From contig NZ_CP140098.1 of the NCBI RefSeq assembly GCF_034440735.1, forward strand, positions 2,039,501 through 2,103,500: a DNA stretch of 64,000 nucleotides, in the 5' to 3' direction. The position numbers were made by a program, and so were the translations under genes. Of this stretch, positions 12,554 to 21,382 are shown piece after piece. Under the pieces are notes generated by a model. It saw only the letters and a list, made by a program, of their open reading frames with translations. It did not search any database and was not told the DNA's origin. The DNA comes from Deinococcus sp. AB2017081 (GTDB lineage: Bacteria; Deinococcota; Deinococci; Deinococcales; Deinococcaceae). The first letter of the stretch is position 1. Each line of letters starts with the position of its first letter.

Positions 12554-14109
12554 CACGCCGCGCCCCCGCCGACCACGCCCGGCTCCGCGCCGGGCAGCGA
12601 GTGCGGGTGTGCTCCGCCCATCAGCAGACCCAGCGACTCGCGCGTGACCTCGTGTACCGGGAACGGCCCCAGCAGCGACCCGCCGACCATCACGCCGACG
12701 CGGTCCGACAGGCTGAGCAGTTCGTCCAGATCCTCGCTGACCAGCAGCACGCCCGCGCCGCCCTGCGTACGCTCCAGCAGCACGCGGTGCACCTGATCGG
12801 TCGCGCCGATGTCCAGGCCGTAGGTTGGGTGCACGGCCAGGATCAGTTTCGGTGACCCGGCCAGTTCCCGCGCCAGGATCAGTTTCTGGATGTTGCCGCC
12901 GCTGAGCAGCCGGCTGGGGGTGTGGATGCCGGGCGTGGCGACGTCGTAGGCCGCGACCTCGCGCCGGGCCAGGTCGTCCACCTGCCCCAGGTCACGGGCC
13001 AGCCCGCGCGCCAGGGGCGGCTGGTCGTACTGCCGCAGCGCCACGTTCTCGGCCACGGTCATGCTGGGCACGGTGCCCGAGTGGATGCGGTCCTCTGGGA
13101 TGTGGGCCACGCCGGCGCGGAAGCGGGCCTGAGCACCAGCGGGTAGCGGCACGCCGTCGAGGGACACCGTGCCCGTGGCCGGGTGCAGACCCGCGAGCAC
13201 CTCGACCAGCTCGCTCTGGCCGTTCCCGGCGATGCCCGCCACGCCCAGCACCTCGCCCCGCGCCACGTCGAAGCTCACGCCGCGCAGCGCGGGCAGGCCG
13301 CGTGATCCGGTCGCCGCCAGGTCGCGCACGGCCAGCAGCGTGTCCCTGCCAGTCGTCCCGGTGCCGCGCTTGCGCGTGAAGTCCACCGAGCGCCCGACCA
13401 TCAGCTCGGCCAGGCTCTCGCGGGTCGCGCCCGCCGTGGGCACGCCGCCCACGACCTTGCCGCGCCGCAGCACGGTCACGCGGTCCGCGATGTCCAGCAC
13501 CTCGTCCAGCTTGTGCGAGATGAAGATCAGCGAGCGGCCGTCCTGTCGCAGCTCGCGCATCACGCGGAACAGGCCCTGCGCCTCCTGGGGCGTCAGCACC
13601 GAGGTCGGCTCGTCCAGGATCAGCACCCGCGCCCCACCCAGCAGCGCCCGGACGATCTCGACCCGCTGCTTCTCGCCGGGCGACAGCTCCGAGACCCGCG
13701 CCGCCGGATCGACTTCCAGCCCGTAGCGGCCGGACAGCTCGCGGATCCGGGCCGCCACGCCGCGCGCCGGGAACAGCGCCGCGCCGCTGCCCAGCGCGAG
13801 GTTCTCCGCGACCGTGTGCCGCGCCACCAGCAGCGGGTGCTGCGGCACCAGCCCGATCCCCAGGGCGCGGGCCTGGGCTGGGCTGCCGATCCGTACGGGC
13901 TTCCCGGCCAGTTCGACGGTGCCCTCGTCGGGCTGGTACAGGCCGTACAGGATCGAGATCAGGGTGCTCTTGCCGGCCCCGTTCTCGCCGAGCAGGGCCA
14001 GCACCTCGCCGGCGTGCAGGATCACATCGACACTGTCGTTCGCGACCACACCCGGAAAGCGTTTCGTGATGCCCCGCAGGTGCAGGGCCGGAGGGGGGGC
14101 GGCGCTCAT
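12553..14109 (-). CDS. Nucleoside-type ABC transporter ATPase with two nucleotide-binding domains
   Basis: The 518-residue fused ATPase resembles RbsA/NupO. The first domain is intact: Walker A GENGAGKST near residue 40, signature LSPGEKQR, Walker B VLILDEPTSVL. The second has a degenerate Walker A (GIAGNGQSE) and signature LLSGGNIQK, typical for this class. The ATG at 14109 gives MSAAPPPALHLRGITKRFPG; the open frame extends upstream, but those codons lack similarity. The gene is divergent from phoU. It energises the two adjacent permeases. Confidence 0.93.
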   Translation of the reverse strand: MSAAPPPALHLRGITKRFPGVVANDSVDVILHAGEVLALLGENGAGKSTLISILYGLYQPDEGTVELAGKPVRIGSPAQARALGIGLVPQHPLLVARHTVAENLALGSGAALFPARGVAARIRELSGRYGLEVDPAARVSELSPGEKQRVEIVRALLGGARVLILDEPTSVLTPQEAQGLFRVMRELRQDGRSLIFISHKLDEVLDIADRVTVLRRGKVVGGVPTAGATRESLAELMVGRSVDFTRKRGTGTTGRDTLLAVRDLAATGSRGLPALRGVSFDVARGEVLGVAGIAGNGQSELVEVLAGLHPATGTVSLDGVPLPAGAQARFRAGVAHIPEDRIHSGTVPSMTVAENVALRQYDQPPLARGLARDLGQVDDLARREVAAYDVATPGIHTPSRLLSGGNIQKLILARELAGSPKLILAVHPTYGLDIGATDQVHRVLLERTQGGAGVLLVSEDLDELLSLSDRVGVMVGGSLLGPFPVHEVTRESLGLLMGGAHPHSLPGAEPGVVGGGAA

Positions 14110-14223
14110 GCCATGTATCCTGACAGCACTTTCGCCCGGCGCACAGGCCCATGACGACCGGGGGCGACCTCCGGCGTGAAGCCCCCCCGAAGGTTCCCTG
14201 ACCGGACCGTCACACGGACGGCC

Positions 14224-14229
14224 GATACT
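14224..14229 (+). promoter_or_regulatory. -10 element for leaderless phoU
   Basis: GATACT ends 6 nt before the ATG at 14236. No Shine-Dalgarno is present, which fits a leaderless transcript. Confidence 0.6.
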
Positions 14230-14235
14230 GGGGCC

Positions 14236-14901
14236 ATGACGTCCGGCACCACCCCGGCCGGCCAGGCCAGCACGGCCCTGGTTACGGCCCGTTTTCTCAG
14301 GATGCTCAGCATCGTGCTGGAGCAGCTCGACGCCGTGCGCGACGCCGATGTGCGGGCCGAGTATGCCGGCCTCACCGCACGGGCCCGCGTGCTGGAACGG
14401 GAGACGGACGCCCTGGAGCGCGAGATCGAGGACACCTGCCTGCACGCCTTCGCCGCCGGCCTGAGTGAACCGGAACTCGCCTTCCACCTGATGGTCTTCC
14501 GGTCGCTGACCAACCTGGAACGTGTCGGTGACTACGCCTTCACCGTGGCCCGCGACCTGGAGACCTTCGCGCCGCGTGTGCGCTCAGCCACGTTGCAGGA
14601 CGCGCTGCCCATCGTGCGGCTGCTGTCACAGATGGTCGAGCGGCTGTCGTATGCGTTTGCCGAGCGCGACGTGGCGGCGGCCCGTGAGGTCATGCACCTG
14701 GATTTCGAGCAGGTCGACGCCCTGTACGAGCAGATGCAGCGGGCCAGCCTGACCCGCCTGCTGGAGCGCCCCGAGGACACCGAGGTCGCCCTGATCGCCG
14801 GCCGCATGGCCCGCAATCTCGAGCGGCTGGGCGACCACCTCGTGAACGTCGCGGAGCGGCTGGAGACCCTGGTGGTGCGGCCCACGCTGCCGCTGCACTG
14901 A
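14236..14901 (+). CDS. phoU: PhoU-domain protein
   Basis: The 221-residue all-helical protein has two PhoU three-helix bundles, each with the family metal-binding pattern (E-x-x-x-D and NLERVGDYA / NLERLGDHLVNVAER repeats at about 95-103 and 196-211). PhoU restrains phosphate uptake by signalling between the Pst transporter and a PhoR kinase. No pst or phoBR genes are nearby, so it acts in trans or has another partner. The ATG at 14236 is chosen for the -10 placed 6 nt before it; the upstream extension lacks support. Confidence 0.88.
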   Translation: MTSGTTPAGQASTALVTARFLRMLSIVLEQLDAVRDADVRAEYAGLTARARVLERETDALEREIEDTCLHAFAAGLSEPELAFHLMVFRSLTNLERVGDYAFTVARDLETFAPRVRSATLQDALPIVRLLSQMVERLSYAFAERDVAAAREVMHLDFEQVDALYEQMQRASLTRLLERPEDTEVALIAGRMARNLERLGDHLVNVAERLETLVVRPTLPLH

Positions 14902-14968
14902 ACCGGCCGGGGCGAGACCCGCGCCGCGGAGCCGTCCTGCCGGAAACGTCCGTGTAGCGGCCCGGCGC

Positions 14969-14974
14969 TAGACT
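14969..14974 (+). promoter_or_regulatory. -10 element for leaderless pepF
   Basis: TAGACT ends 7 nt before the pepF ATG (14982); no Shine-Dalgarno lies between them. Confidence 0.65.
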
Positions 14975-14981
14975 GCCGGGC

Positions 14982-16772
14982 ATGACCCTCACCGACCTGC
15001 CCCGCTGGCGGACGACCGACCTGTACAGCGGTCTGGATGACCCGGCGCTCGCGGCCGATCTGAAAGCGCTTTCCTCCGACGTCGAGGCCCTCGGCACGCT
15101 CCTGGACACGCTCGAGATCCGCAAGGACGGGGCCGCAGTCACGCCGGATCGTCTGGACGCGGCCCTGAACGCCATGAATGGCGTGTACAGCCGTGGGGCC
15201 ACCATCCGGGCGTACCTCTCCGCCTTCGTCTCGACCGACAGCCGCAACGCGCCGGCCCAGGGCCTGATGTCCGCCCTGACCACCACCACGCTGCCGCTCG
15301 GCCCGCTGCGCTCGCGCGTGACGGCGTGGATCGGGGCGCTGGACGGTGACGCGCTGGACGCCCTGGCCGGGGCCTCGGACACGGCGCGGGAGCACGCGCA
15401 CCTGCTGCGCCGCTCGGCCGACTATGCCCGCCACCAGATGACGCCAGACGAGGAGGATCTCGCGGCCCGGCTGCGGCCCTGTGGGGCCGGCGGCTGGGCG
15501 AAACTGCACGGCAACGTCAGTTCTGTGCTCACCGGGACGTTCCGTGGACAGACGCTGCCGGTGACGGCCCTGCGTGCCCTGGCGACCGACCCGGACGGAA
15601 CGGTGCGCCAGGACGCCTTCGAGGCCGAGATCGCGGCGTGGAAGGGAACCGAGGTCGTCATGGCCGCGTGCCTGAATGGGGTCAAGGGCGAGGAGGGCAC
15701 CCTGGCCGCGCGGCGCGGCTTCACCGATCCGGTCGGGCCGAGCCTGCTCAGCCACGGCATCGATGCCCAGACGCTGGCCGCCATGCAGGGGGCGGTCGTG
15801 CGCTCGCTGCCGGACTTCCGGCGCTACTTTGCCGCCAAGGCCCGCGTCCTGGGCAAGCCAGCCCTGGACTGGTGGGATCTGTTCGCTCCGGTGGGCCGCA
15901 GCGACACGCACTGGGCCTACGACGCCGGCACCCGCTTCGTCGAGGAGCAGTTCCGCGCGTACAGCGTGACCCTGGGCGACTTCGCGGCCCGCGCCTTCCG
16001 GGAGGGCTGGATCGACGCCGGCCCCCGCGACGGCAAGCGCAGCGGCGCATTCTGTATGCGCTGGGACGGTGACCGCAGCCGCATCCTGATGAACCACGAC
16101 CCCAGCCTGGACTCGGTGAGTACCCTGGCACACGAACTGGGGCACGCGTACCACAACGTGCAGCTGGCCCACCTGCCCCCCCTGCAGCGCGAGACCCCCA
16201 TGACCCTGGCCGAAACGGCCAGCATCTTCTGCGAGACCATCATCCAGAACGCCGCGTTGGAGCGCGCCAGCGGCGAGGAGCGCCTGTACGCGCTGGAGAC
16301 GCAGCTGCTCGGGCACGCGCAGGTCGTCGTGGACATCCACAGCCGCTTCCTGTTCGAGCGGGCCGTGTACGAGAAGCGGGCCGAACGTGACCTGAACCCG
16401 CAGGAGTTCGTGGAACTCATGACCTGGGCACAGCGCGAGACCTACGGCGACGCGGTCGGCACCCTGCACCCGTACATGTGGGCGGTCAAGGGCCACTACT
16501 ACGGCCTGCCGTTCTACAACTATCCGTACACCTTCGGCCTGCTGTTCGGTCTGGGCCTGTATGCCCAGTACCACGCGGCGCGCCAGCAGGGCGAGGCCGC
16601 CGTGCGGGACTTCCAGCGCCGCTACGACGACCTGCTGTCCAGCACCGGTCAGGCGACCCCCCTGGAACTCGCCGCCACCTTCGGTATCGACCTGCACGCC
16701 CCGGACTTCTGGGAGGGCAGCCTGGACGTGATCCGGCGCCAGATCGCGGCGTACGAGGCGCTGACGGCGTAG
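14982..16772 (+). CDS. pepF: M3-family oligoendopeptidase F
   Basis: This 596-residue cytoplasmic zinc metallopeptidase degrades oligopeptides. The HExxH zinc motif is in LAHELGHAYHNV near residue 380, followed by ETASIFCE with the third zinc ligand glutamate about 25 residues later. Length and helix-rich architecture match PepF. The stop codon overlaps the left arm of a heptamer-repeat hairpin, which probably terminates this gene and the convergent sppA. Confidence 0.95.
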   Translation: MTLTDLPRWRTTDLYSGLDDPALAADLKALSSDVEALGTLLDTLEIRKDGAAVTPDRLDAALNAMNGVYSRGATIRAYLSAFVSTDSRNAPAQGLMSALTTTTLPLGPLRSRVTAWIGALDGDALDALAGASDTAREHAHLLRRSADYARHQMTPDEEDLAARLRPCGAGGWAKLHGNVSSVLTGTFRGQTLPVTALRALATDPDGTVRQDAFEAEIAAWKGTEVVMAACLNGVKGEEGTLAARRGFTDPVGPSLLSHGIDAQTLAAMQGAVVRSLPDFRRYFAAKARVLGKPALDWWDLFAPVGRSDTHWAYDAGTRFVEEQFRAYSVTLGDFAARAFREGWIDAGPRDGKRSGAFCMRWDGDRSRILMNHDPSLDSVSTLAHELGHAYHNVQLAHLPPLQRETPMTLAETASIFCETIIQNAALERASGEERLYALETQLLGHAQVVVDIHSRFLFERAVYEKRAERDLNPQEFVELMTWAQRETYGDAVGTLHPYMWAVKGHYYGLPFYNYPYTFGLLFGLGLYAQYHAARQQGEAAVRDFQRRYDDLLSSTGQATPLELAATFGIDLHAPDFWEGSLDVIRRQIAAYEALTA

Positions 16773-16825
16773 ACAGCAGACAGCAGAGGACGCCTGTGAT
16801 CGTCACCCTCTGCTCTCTGCCCTCT
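16771..16825. repeat. Heptamer-repeat hairpin between pepF and sppA
   Basis: Left arm AGACAGC AGACAGC AGAGG (16771-16789) is nearly complementary (16 of 19) to 16807-16825 (CTCTGCT CTCTGCC repeats), with a 17-nt loop. Each arm is a run of 7-nt units related to the array at 11454-11495. The position between two convergent genes suggests a bidirectional terminator made from a repeat element. Confidence 0.7.
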
Positions 16826-16842
16826 GCGGGCGCGTCGGCGCC

Positions 16843-18456
16843 CTATCGCACCTTGAGATCCTGATCCAGCCACGTCAGGACGCGCTCGCGGCCAAACGGC
16901 CAGACCTGCACGGTGGCGGCCTGGGCGGCCTCCTGTACGAATTCCGGCAGGGGGCCACGGTTCTTCGGGGTGACGTTCCAGGTGGGGGCGTCGTGGGGCA
17001 GGCCCGCCAGTTCGCGTGCCCGCTGGAGGCCCAGCCGGAGGTCGCCCAGTTCGTCCACCAGACCGCGTTCCAGGGCGTCCGCGCCGCTCCAGATGCGGCC
17101 CCGGCCCAGTTCGTTCACACGCTCCTGCGTGAGCCCCCGGCCTTCCGCCACGCGGGAGGTGAAGCGGTCGTAGACCTCCTCGATCCCGCGCTCGACGTGA
17201 TTGCGCTCCTCGTCGGTGTACTTCCGGCTGGCCGAGTACAGCAGGGCGCTGCTGCGGCCGACCCGCTCGGGGTTCAGGCCGTGGCGGCGGTTGAATTCGG
17301 TCAGCACCGGCTTGCCCGTGACCACGCCGATGCTGCCGGTCAGGGTGTACGGGCTGGCCACGATGTGCTTCGCGTGCGTGGCGACGTAGTATCCGCCGCT
17401 GGCGGCGTACTCGCCCATCACGACGACCACGGGTTTACTGCTGCGCTGCACCTCGCGCCACATCAGGTCGCTCGCCAGGGCACTGCCCCCGCCGGAGTTC
17501 ACATACAGCACGATCGCCTTCGTGGCCTTGTCGTCCACGGCCCGCTTCAGGGCGGCGACCACGGTATCTGACCCGGCCTGCGGGCCGCCCAGCAGTGGCA
17601 GGGGCAGCGGGTTGGTGCGGCTCTTACCGGTCACGATGGTACCGATCACAGGTACGACCGCCACCCGCCCGGCTTTAGGGTTGCTGGGCCTCGCGGGCAC
17701 CAGCCAGTCCACGATCGCCATCATGGGCTGCGTGGCCGGGCCAACCAGTTCGTCCTCGTAGGCCACGCGGGTGATCAGGCCGGCGTCCAGCGCCCCCTGG
17801 GCACTGGTGATGGTGCCCGACAGCCACCCGGCTGCCACGCTGGCCTCCACGCCTCGCGCCTGCGCCATGTCCTGCACCCACGCGCCCTCCAGCCCGTCCA
17901 GATAGGCCTGGAGCTGCTCGCGATTGGCGTCGTCCATGTGCTCCTGCGAGAAGCGCGTCAGGGCCGCCTTGTACTCACGGATACGCAGATTCTCGAACTC
18001 GATGCCGCGCTTCTTCAGGAATTCGCCCAGGAAGGTGGGCTCGACCGCGAAGCCGCCCAGCATCACGTCGGCCGACTCGGGCGCAGCAATTTCTTTCGCG
18101 CCACTGGCCGCGATCATGCTGGTCATGGTCAGCTGCGGCACGAAGGCCACCACGCGCTTCGTCTCGTTCAGGGAGGCCAGCAGATTGCGGATGGCGTGCG
18201 CGGTCGCGGGGGACGCCGTGAACTCGCTGATCTTCACCAGGACACCATGCAGCCAGTCCGCCCCGCGCAGCTTCTCGATGCGGGCCTCCAGCGCCTCCAG
18301 CGTGTCGGTGCGGTTCAGGAGCGCCTGGAGGGGGGTGGACGGCTGCCGTTCGGGGTACGCGCCAGTCACGTCCAGCACCACCCAGGTCGGCCGCGTCACG
18401 CCATTCGGGAGGCCTCCAGAGGACTTGATCAGGTCAGGCAGGGAAAAGAGGGGCAT
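16843..18456 (-). CDS. sppA: Signal peptide peptidase SppA-type S49 serine protease
   Basis: The 537-residue protein has two S49 halves. The C-terminal half carries the nucleophile serine in GEYAASGGYYVATHA and the preceding VLYVNSGGGSALASD loop; the N-terminal half supplies the putative general-base lysine near ASGAKEIAAPESADV. SppA degrades cleaved signal peptides at the membrane. No strong N-terminal anchor is visible, so it may be peripheral. The ATG at 18456 has TACCGT (minus strand, 18468-18463) ending 6 nt before it. Confidence 0.92.
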   Translation of the reverse strand: MPLFSLPDLIKSSGGLPNGVTRPTWVVLDVTGAYPERQPSTPLQALLNRTDTLEALEARIEKLRGADWLHGVLVKISEFTASPATAHAIRNLLASLNETKRVVAFVPQLTMTSMIAASGAKEIAAPESADVMLGGFAVEPTFLGEFLKKRGIEFENLRIREYKAALTRFSQEHMDDANREQLQAYLDGLEGAWVQDMAQARGVEASVAAGWLSGTITSAQGALDAGLITRVAYEDELVGPATQPMMAIVDWLVPARPSNPKAGRVAVVPVIGTIVTGKSRTNPLPLPLLGGPQAGSDTVVAALKRAVDDKATKAIVLYVNSGGGSALASDLMWREVQRSSKPVVVVMGEYAASGGYYVATHAKHIVASPYTLTGSIGVVTGKPVLTEFNRRHGLNPERVGRSSALLYSASRKYTDEERNHVERGIEEVYDRFTSRVAEGRGLTQERVNELGRGRIWSGADALERGLVDELGDLRLGLQRARELAGLPHDAPTWNVTPKNRGPLPEFVQEAAQAATVQVWPFGRERVLTWLDQDLKVR

Positions 18457-18601
18457 ATGCGTACGGTACGCGCCGTGCCTCCGCCGGGTTCCGACGGCAT
18501 CACGTTTCGTGGTTCATGGAGTCCGCCACGTGGGGACGAGACCGCCGTCCCTGCGCTCCACGGACACGGTGATACACACGGGCCGATCTGAAGTCACGAC
18601 G

Positions 18602-18645
18602 GACGACCGGGGAGCCGCAGAGACTGTCGCGGCTCCCCGGTCGTC
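18602..18645 (-). terminator. Long hairpin downstream of the cytochrome c gene
   Basis: A perfect 17-bp stem (18602-18618 with 18629-18645) with a 10-nt loop lies 10 nt beyond the stop of the gene at 18656. There is no T-run. Confidence 0.6.
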
Positions 18646-18655
18646 GTGGCTGGGA

Positions 18656-19297
18656 TCAGTTCAGGGTCTTGATGTAGGCGTGCAGGTTGGTCACGTCGCT
18701 GTCGCTGATCTGCTCGGCCGTGAAGCGCGGCATGGCGGTGCTCAGCTGGCGCTCCGGGGTCTTGCCCTCGCGCAGGGTGGTGAGGAGCTGCGCATCCGTC
18801 CAGGCCTTCGGGCCGTCCGCCGTGACCAGACTCGGGCCGACGACGCCCTTGCCGTCCGCGCCGTGGCACCCGGAGCAGTTGGAGGCGTAGATCGTCTCGC
18901 CGGCCTTGACGTCTCCGGCGGTCGAGGCCGCTGCCGCCTGCTCGACGGGTTCCTGACCGGTCTCGCCGGCCGTCGCGCCGCCGCCGGGGGGGGTGGTCTC
19001 GCTGGTCGCGGGCACGCCGCCGTCCGCGCCGTCGGCACCGCCCGCAGCGGCCACCGCCCCGTTCTCGCCGGTCTGGGTGCCGCCCTCGTTCTGGGCGGCC
19101 ACGTCGCCGGTCGTGGCCTGGTCATCCGCCGGCCCGGTCACCGCGCTGTTGGGGCTGGGCGCCGACTCGGACGCGGACTGCGAGGCCTCGGCCGCCGGCT
19201 CCTCGTGCTCGGCTGTAGCGATCCGGTACCCGGCAATCGAGCCGCCCAGGGTCAGGGCCAGCAGCAGCGTCATGGTGACGGCGAACGTATTCTTCAT
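18656..19297 (-). CDS. Membrane-anchored c-type cytochrome
   Basis: The 213-residue protein has an N-terminal hydrophobic anchor (VTMTLLLALTLGGSIAGY, about 7-24), a long Ala/Glu/Gly/Thr-rich disordered linker (about 30-130), and a C-terminal cytochrome c domain. That domain has CSGCH as heme-attachment motif and a MPRF segment supplying the axial methionine. It likely carries electrons in the periplasm. TAGGCT (minus strand, 19310-19305) ends 7 nt before the ATG. The linker length resembles tethered electron shuttles. Confidence 0.9.
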   Translation of the reverse strand: MKNTFAVTMTLLLALTLGGSIAGYRIATAEHEEPAAEASQSASESAPSPNSAVTGPADDQATTGDVAAQNEGGTQTGENGAVAAAGGADGADGGVPATSETTPPGGGATAGETGQEPVEQAAAASTAGDVKAGETIYASNCSGCHGADGKGVVGPSLVTADGPKAWTDAQLLTTLREGKTPERQLSTAMPRFTAEQISDSDVTNLHAYIKTLN

Positions 19298-19369
19298 GAT
19301 CGCGAGCCTACCATACGGTCAGGGGGCAAATGACCGCCCTGCACGCAGTTCTGTGAGTCCTCACGGCGC

Positions 19370-19375
19370 TACACT
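19370..19375 (+). promoter_or_regulatory. -10 element for the leaderless BtuF-like gene
   Basis: TACACT ends 6 nt before the ATG at 19382. Confidence 0.65.
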
Positions 19376-19381
19376 TCACGC

Positions 19382-20137
19382 ATGGATCGGCCCCCCAGAC
19401 TGGCCTCGCTGGTCGCCAGCAACTCCGACATCCTGGCCGCCCTGGGTGCCGCCGGGTGGGTCGTGGCCGCCGACGACCACAGTGACGCCTCCGGCCTGGA
19501 GTCGGCCGTGCGCGTGGGTCTGGATCTGGACATCGACATCCCGGCCCTGGTCGCCACCCGCCCGGATCTGGTGCTCGCCAGCCTGAGCGTGCCCGGTCAG
19601 GAGCGCGTGGTGCAGGGCGTGCGTGACGCCGGGCTGAACGTGCTGGTGCTCGATCCGGTCAGTGTGGAGGACACCCTGGCGGATATCCGCATCATCGGGG
19701 ACGCCATCGGGCTGTCCACGCGGGCCGAGGCCGTCGCGGCGTCGCTCGACGCCGAACTGGACACCCTGCGCCTGACCTTCCCCAAGCCGCCCCGTGTGCT
19801 GGTCGAGTGGTGGCCCCGCCCGATCATCGCGGCGACCCGCGAGTCGTGGGTGACGGAGCTGCTGGAGCGGCTGGGAGCCGTGAACGCGCTGGGGGATCGG
19901 CCCGGCCGCAGTTCGCCCGTCACGCTGGACGAGGTGCGGGCGGCGCGGACCGACCTGATCGTGTGCTCGTGGTGCGGCGCGAAGCGGCTGCGCCCGGAAC
20001 TGATCGAGGCCCGTGGCCTGGGCGTGCCGGTCGTCGCCATCCACGAGAGCGGCCTGGGTCGCCCCGGCCCCCGCCTGATCGAGGGCGCACGGCAACTCCA
20101 CACCGCGCTGTCCGCCCTGCCAGTCGGCGCCCTGTAG
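19382..20137 (+). CDS. BtuF-like (cobalamin/siderophore) substrate-binding protein without signal peptide
   Basis: The 251-residue protein has the two-lobed type III periplasmic-binding fold: N-lobe RLASLVASNSDILAALG, then VATRPDLVLAS and a long connecting helix ending in RAEAVAASLDAELD, as in BtuF/FhuD-like proteins. It has no signal peptide or lipobox: the first residues are MDRPPRLASLVASNSDIL. No btuC or btuD lies nearby. It may be a cytoplasmic corrinoid or metal-chelate binder; transport use would need an unseen export route. Confidence 0.8.
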   Translation: MDRPPRLASLVASNSDILAALGAAGWVVAADDHSDASGLESAVRVGLDLDIDIPALVATRPDLVLASLSVPGQERVVQGVRDAGLNVLVLDPVSVEDTLADIRIIGDAIGLSTRAEAVAASLDAELDTLRLTFPKPPRVLVEWWPRPIIAATRESWVTELLERLGAVNALGDRPGRSSPVTLDEVRAARTDLIVCSWCGAKRLRPELIEARGLGVPVVAIHESGLGRPGPRLIEGARQLHTALSALPVGAL

Positions 20138-20142
20138 CCGGC

Positions 20143-20745
20143 TCAGCCGGAACGATCGGGCTGCGGCCACCCCAGGATCGCCCGCAGGCCGGTCAGGCAG
20201 TCCGACCGGTACGCCGCGAGTTCCGGGTGCGGGTCTGCCAGGAAGCGCACGCTCAGGCCCTCGACGAGGGCCCGCAGCTGCCGTGCCCGCGCGGGGGCGC
20301 CGGTCTCGCCCGACAGGCGGGCCAGTTCCAGATCCAGGGCCAGCGTCTCCCGCAGGAAGTCGCGCTGCACGGCCATCAGGGCGTCGTCGCGCGTGGCGGC
20401 GGCCAGGAAGTCCAGGGAGACCGTGTAGAAGCGCCGGGTGTTCTCCACGCCGTAGAACTGGTTCTCGACGTAGGCCCGCAGCTTGTCCTCGGGGGTCGCC
20501 GCCTGCCGCAGGGCCCGCCGGGTCGCCACGCCGATCGTCCGCGTGAAGCGCCGCACCACCGCCGACAGCAGTCCGGCGCGGCTGCCGAAGTGGTACACCA
20601 GCGTGCCCCGGCTCACGCCCGCGTGCGCGGCGATGTCGGCCAGGGTCACGCCGGCGTAGCCCTGCTCGTAGATGGCGAGGTACGCCGCCTTCTCCAGCGC
20701 CGTGCGCCGCGCACGGTCCTGGATGGGGTTGACCTTGCGCGCCAT
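20143..20745 (-). CDS. TetR/AcrR-family transcriptional regulator
   Basis: The 200-residue protein has the TetR N-terminal helix-turn-helix (VTLADIAAHAGVSRGTLVYHFGSRAGLLSAV, about 33-63, cited in parts) and a divergent helical ligand domain. Targets are unknown; the convergent BtuF-like gene and the divergent MOSC gene are the closest candidates. GATGCT lies 8 nt before the ATG as a possible -10. No palindromic operator is obvious in the 64-nt gap to the MOSC gene. Confidence 0.88.
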   Translation of the reverse strand: MARKVNPIQDRARRTALEKAAYLAIYEQGYAGVTLADIAAHAGVSRGTLVYHFGSRAGLLSAVVRRFTRTIGVATRRALRQAATPEDKLRAYVENQFYGVENTRRFYTVSLDFLAAATRDDALMAVQRDFLRETLALDLELARLSGETGAPARARQLRALVEGLSVRFLADPHPELAAYRSDCLTGLRAILGWPQPDRSG

Positions 20746-20797
20746 ATCCGCCCAGCATCCCGGCTGCGGCGGGGGGCGTCAAGCGTGGGTTCCCCGA

Positions 20798-20803
20798 TAC
20801 ACT
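20798..20803 (+). promoter_or_regulatory. -10 element for the leaderless MOSC gene
   Basis: TACACT ends 6 nt before the ATG at 20810. Confidence 0.65.
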
Positions 20804-20809
20804 GCCGGT

Positions 20810-21382
20810 ATGGAACTCCTGAGCGTCTGTGTGGGCCAGCCGCGTGTGGTGAAGAGCAAGTCCGGCTGGAGCGGCATCCACAAGCAGCCCGTGAGCGGCC
20901 CCGTCCAGGTGGGCCGTCTCGGCCTAAGCGGCGACCACATCCTGGACACCGCGCACCACGGGGGCACGGAGCAGGCCGTGTACCTCTACACCGCGCCGGA
21001 CTACGCGGCGTGGGAGGGCGTGCTGGGCCGGACACTGGCCCCCGGCACCTTCGGGGAAAACCTGCTCGTCTCGGAACTGGAGTCCGCACCCATGCGGCTG
21101 GGGCAGCGCCTGCGCATCGGGGACGTGGTGTTGGAGGTGGCCTCGGCCCGCGTGCCGTGCGTGACCCTGGCCGAGCGCATGGGCGACCCGGACTTCGTGA
21201 AACAATTCCGCGAGATGAGGCGGCCCGGCGTGTACGCCCGGGTACTGCGCGAGGGGCACGTGCAGGCGGGCGACCCCGTGGAGCTGCTGGACGTGGCCCC
21301 CGGCGAGAGCGGCACGATTCTGGACAATTTCGAGGCTTGGTTTGGCGGGAGCCCGGCAGCGGCTCCGGTCACCCCCGGCTGA
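20810..21382 (+). CDS. MOSC-domain protein (YiiM-like)
   Basis: The 190-residue protein spans a MOSC domain, the sulfur-carrying beta-strand fold of molybdenum cofactor sulfurases and mARC/YiiM-type enzymes. Features include GLSGDHILDTAHHGGTEQAVY near 43-63 (cited in part), FGENLLVSE and the conserved cysteine in RVPCVTLAERMG. YiiM-like proteins reduce N-hydroxylated substrates with a molybdenum cofactor. The 3' end overlaps the convergent cidB-like gene by 14 nt. Confidence 0.88.
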   Translation: MELLSVCVGQPRVVKSKSGWSGIHKQPVSGPVQVGRLGLSGDHILDTAHHGGTEQAVYLYTAPDYAAWEGVLGRTLAPGTFGENLLVSELESAPMRLGQRLRIGDVVLEVASARVPCVTLAERMGDPDFVKQFREMRRPGVYARVLREGHVQAGDPVELLDVAPGESGTILDNFEAWFGGSPAAAPVTPG

